The notes beneath the pieces are model-generated. The model was given only the letters and a program-made list of their open reading frames with translations. It was not told where the DNA came from and searched no databases. From Pomphorhynchus laevis (taxonomy: Eukaryota > Acanthocephala > Palaeacanthocephala > Echinorhynchida > Pomphorhynchidae): 64,000 nucleotides of DNA. Shown one piece after another: positions 61,420-64,000 of this stretch (the stretch's first letter is position 1; each line of letters starts with the position of its first letter). The translations under genes and the position numbers were made by a program. Where the stretch lies: NCBI GenBank assembly GCA_012934845.2, contig WNNJ02001487.1, forward strand, positions 1 to 64,000, written 5' to 3'.

Positions 61420-62200
61420 TACTTTCATCTCAAAAGTAAAGAAAACTAGAAAATGTATGTCTTGTTTTTATCAAATATTGTTTATTATTTTAGCGTTATA
61501 ATACGTCAAAGTTTCCCGACCTAATTGATTTAAAAGTAATAAAACCAGTATTTCAACCGTAAGTTTTGTGACAAAGAAATACCTGTACTAATGTGTGATT
61601 ACATAATGTATCAATATTATATTTACATTATATATAGTTTAAAATAAGTAGCAGATAAAATTAAACTAAGCCGTCGTTTACAATTTGTTTGAAGACGTCT
61701 TCGGGTTAGCCATTCGATAGTAGCGCAATACAATATTCTGTCGGATTCACAGGATCCCAAGCGGTGACTAAAATGACCTTATTGATACTTTTAATAAATG
61801 TATAATATATAATATATTTATATATTTAATATATAAATAATTAAAATATGTAATATAATTATATAAATATTATAATATTATTATAATAGTTATATTCTAA
61901 TATAATTTCTTCATTTTCTCATATTGTATTGCACACGTAAAACAATATGTTCAACGACACATATGAATCTAACTGAAGAATATTATCGTTATTGATGGCA
62001 TCACAAATTCATATATTCATTTTCAAAATATGTTCATTATTGTGGCTTAGATCAAGAACATCACTAATATGACTATCCACATCTCGGTGCTAATGTCGAT
62101 TTTATCAAATCCATGCAAAGGATTCAAAAAACATATCGATGACAAAGGCAAGGATCCATAAGATCCAATAGTATTGTCAATATTTCAAAAAAGAGCTGCC
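61420..62200. other. AT-rich spacer, nothing recognised
   Basis: Intergenic sequence after RABGEF1, with AT runs at 61800-61910. Confidence 0.5.
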
Positions 62201-62210
62201 TGAAATACAA

Positions 62211-62845
62211 GTGGAAATTCCCTTCATTCGTGATAAAACTAGGTCTTCAAATATTCTTCTCCGTGATATTCGTCTCGTCAGAAATTCTCTAGATTTTAGT
62301 TCTTGTAAATCTCTTATCTCCTCCCTTCTTTTCCCACGTATTGATTACTATCTTAGCCTTCTCGTCTTCTCTTCAAAGTCATCCCTCAAACCTCTTCAAC
62401 GCCTCATTAACACTGCGGTGCGCATCCTTTTTCGACTTCGTAAATTTGATCATATATCTTCCTATTTATCAAAACTTGGATGGCTAAGTATTGAACATCG
62501 CGTTCGTTTTTGTCTGCTTTGCTTGACTTATCGCCTTCTCCATTGTAATTCTCCTTCTTATCTTTATCTGATAACTCTAAGTGAATCTCGCTATCTTTCT
62601 ACTTACCTACGTTTCTGTGATTCTCTTCTGCTACACGTACCTTTTCACTCAACCAATTTCGGCCGTCGATCCCTACATATCGCTGCTCCTCTCCTTCGGA
62701 ATTCCTTACATAATCATCTGCGATCATCATCCTCCCTCCGATTTTTCAAAAAGCAGCTAAAATCGATGCTACTAAACGATTAACTTTATCTGTTTCGCTT
62801 TTGTGGGCTTGTAAGCACACAGTCTGTGTGCATTTGCCACATTAA
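62211..62845 (+). mobile_element. CR1-like LINE copy G, 3' end only
   Basis: 190 open codons encode the RT C-terminal part (LFPRIDYYLSLLVFSSK, LQRLINTAVRILFRLRKFDH, IEHRVRFCLLCLTYRLLH, LRSSSSLRFFKKQL) and end with TAA. The 3' UTR follows with GCACAC-AGTCT-GTGTGC-ATTTGCCAC and a poly-A-like tail. Unlike copies D, E and F, the retained part is unbroken, so it is the youngest of the group here, though strongly 5'-truncated. Confidence 0.85.
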
Positions 62846-63039
62846 AAAAAACTTTCAAACTAAGTGGAAACACTCACTTTTGACATGTCATTCATTCATT
62901 CCATTATAGAATGAGTTTTACCGCTCATTTTTAAAAAGTGTTTTTAATGAGTTTTATCACTTATCATAAAACATTTGTGAAATAGTAAACATGGATCTAA
63001 ATCACATACCTGTGGTCAACACCATATGGAAATCGAAGA

Positions 63040-63560
63040 AATATCGTTGCGTGCACTTCGTAGAAACGATTGTCATACGCAATGCCGACAAAGGAGATAT
63101 GGTGATCATTTATTGGAAAGAATACCATACGAATTAGGATCAACATCAACTATTTAGTTGATCATATATGGAAATATCATCGGATATTATGTAGACATTA
63201 CATAAGGATGTCAATAAGATAATACTTGAGCAATATCTTGACACTACGGTCAGTTGCAGCATTTTGACGAAGACTCGGAAACTAAGCAGACAATATCTTT
63301 TGTCTAAATTAGACAAGAAAACAACTCGTTGTAATGCACGATTAATAATATTAAATAAAGCATCACATAAAAGAGGTTCAATAGTCATCACGCTAGATGT
63401 ATAGTCACTGTACATCTCAATAAGTAAAGATTTGGGTGTAAACGGAGTATTCGAATTTGAAGGAAGGACGTATAAGCAAACGGGAGCCATTATCATGAGG
63501 AGCGCTATTGCAACCACATGCCGGTATATATGCTGGAAGCGTCTAGGATAGCTTATTCTC
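63040..63560 (+). pseudogene. PLE reverse transcriptase remnant
   Basis: NADKGDMVIIYWKEYHT (ADKG..VVI..K.Y, PLE RT start), later SIVITLDV, SLYISISKDLGVNGVFEFEG, RTYKQTGAIIMRSAIATT, which corresponds to LDV.SLYT.IP, F.F....Y.Q..G..MG...A of PLEs. Broken by several changes. Confidence 0.7.
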
Positions 63561-63652
63561 TAAACAAGAGTATTTACCAACAATTTGGATGCGTTATACA
63601 TACTACATTTTCGTCGTTTGGAATCATACCAGAATAGAATTTAAAGTACTTC

Positions 63653-63762
63653 TGCAAATTTGAAAATAATAATTTCACTCTCTCCACTAATTAAATAAAA
63701 ATTAAATTATTATATTTAATTAGTGGATATAGTGAAATTATTATTAAAAGTCAAATTTTCGA
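63653..63762. repeat. Foldback (hairpin) sequence
   Basis: The arms AATAATAATTTCACTCTCTC-CACTAATTAAATA (63665-63699) and their inverted partner (63711-63745) agree at about 31 of 35 positions around an 11-base loop, with AAATTTGA/TCAAATTT further out. It is next to a PLE-type CGATAGTTAATTGCTATC hairpin and a CTCAGGA box. Confidence 0.8.
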
Positions 63763-64000
63763 TAGTTAATTGCTATCATTCTCAGGACAAAATTTTAATT
63801 ACTATGGTGAACTAAAATTTACTGGGGTTGAACAAACGATTGAAAAAATAACGTTTATTGACATTGACATGTGCATGGATGATAAAAATAAATAGCATAC
63901 TAGAATGCACAGAATGCTTGAAGCCACACGACCTATTATTTTCCATGAAAGTAGTTATTATGCACCGTAAATAAAACTCTGGAATGAATTTATGAGCAAA

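Noticed and set aside
63146-63517. Minus-strand 123-codon ORF
   Set aside because: The plus strand carries Penelope RT motifs in this stretch; the minus ORF is its shadow.
1-64000. LTR retroelements, capsid-bearing elements, CRISPR arrays or bacterial operons
   Set aside because: No protease, integrase, capsid or envelope pattern, no long terminal repeat pair, and no regularly spaced array with spacers was seen; the retroelements found are LINEs and Penelope-like copies.

Overview
This window is AT-rich nuclear DNA of a metazoan, most likely a small-genome invertebrate. The evidence is two intron-bearing animal genes, several introns of only about 40 to 60 bases, and a dense mix of LINE and Penelope-like retroelements. 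I cannot fix the phylum from the sequence. I see no tRNA, rRNA, CRISPR or prokaryotic gene.

Layout. 1-12440 is a head-to-tail chain of LINEs on the minus strand. Element A (ORF1 plus an ORF2 still open at the window edge) is followed by an RLE-type LINE with one intact 806-codon ORF, a two-ORF LINE that looks whole (element B), and a truncated relative (element C). 12655-19260 holds decayed CR1-like copies. 19745-23690 is a Jockey/I-like LINE with an intact ORF1 and one frameshift in ORF2. 24000-36640 is AT-rich, with Penelope-like fragments, a plus-strand piece of the element A family, two more CR1-like copies (one with a nested insertion), minisatellites and tandem repeats carrying hammerhead-like boxes. 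40186-41929 is a spliced gene with a DZIP1/Iguana-like C2H2 finger. 42640-45560 is a decayed RTE-clade LINE. 46908-61269 is a six-exon gene on the plus strand encoding a 451-residue Rabex-5 (RABGEF1) orthologue, whose introns contain several dead retroelement pieces. 62211-63760 holds a CR1-like 3' end, a Penelope RT remnant and a foldback sequence.

Main points. (1) In both two-ORF LINEs (A and B, clearly different families) ORF1 and ORF2 lie in the same frame and are separated by a single UGA in an identical 11-base context (CCTATATGACT). Neither ORF2 has an in-frame AUG before its endonuclease core, which suggests programmed stop read-through to an ORF1-ORF2 polyprotein. (2) The Rabex-5 model is supported by an A20-type finger, VPS9 catalytic residues and consistent splice phase at every junction. 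One of its exons has a decayed tandem duplicate in the following intron. (3) LINE 3' ends carry small conserved hairpins, and new LINE 5' ends abut (TTA)n tails of neighbouring LINEs.

Limits: all work is by eye. Family names rest on remembered motif patterns, not searches, and edges of degenerate copies are approximate.
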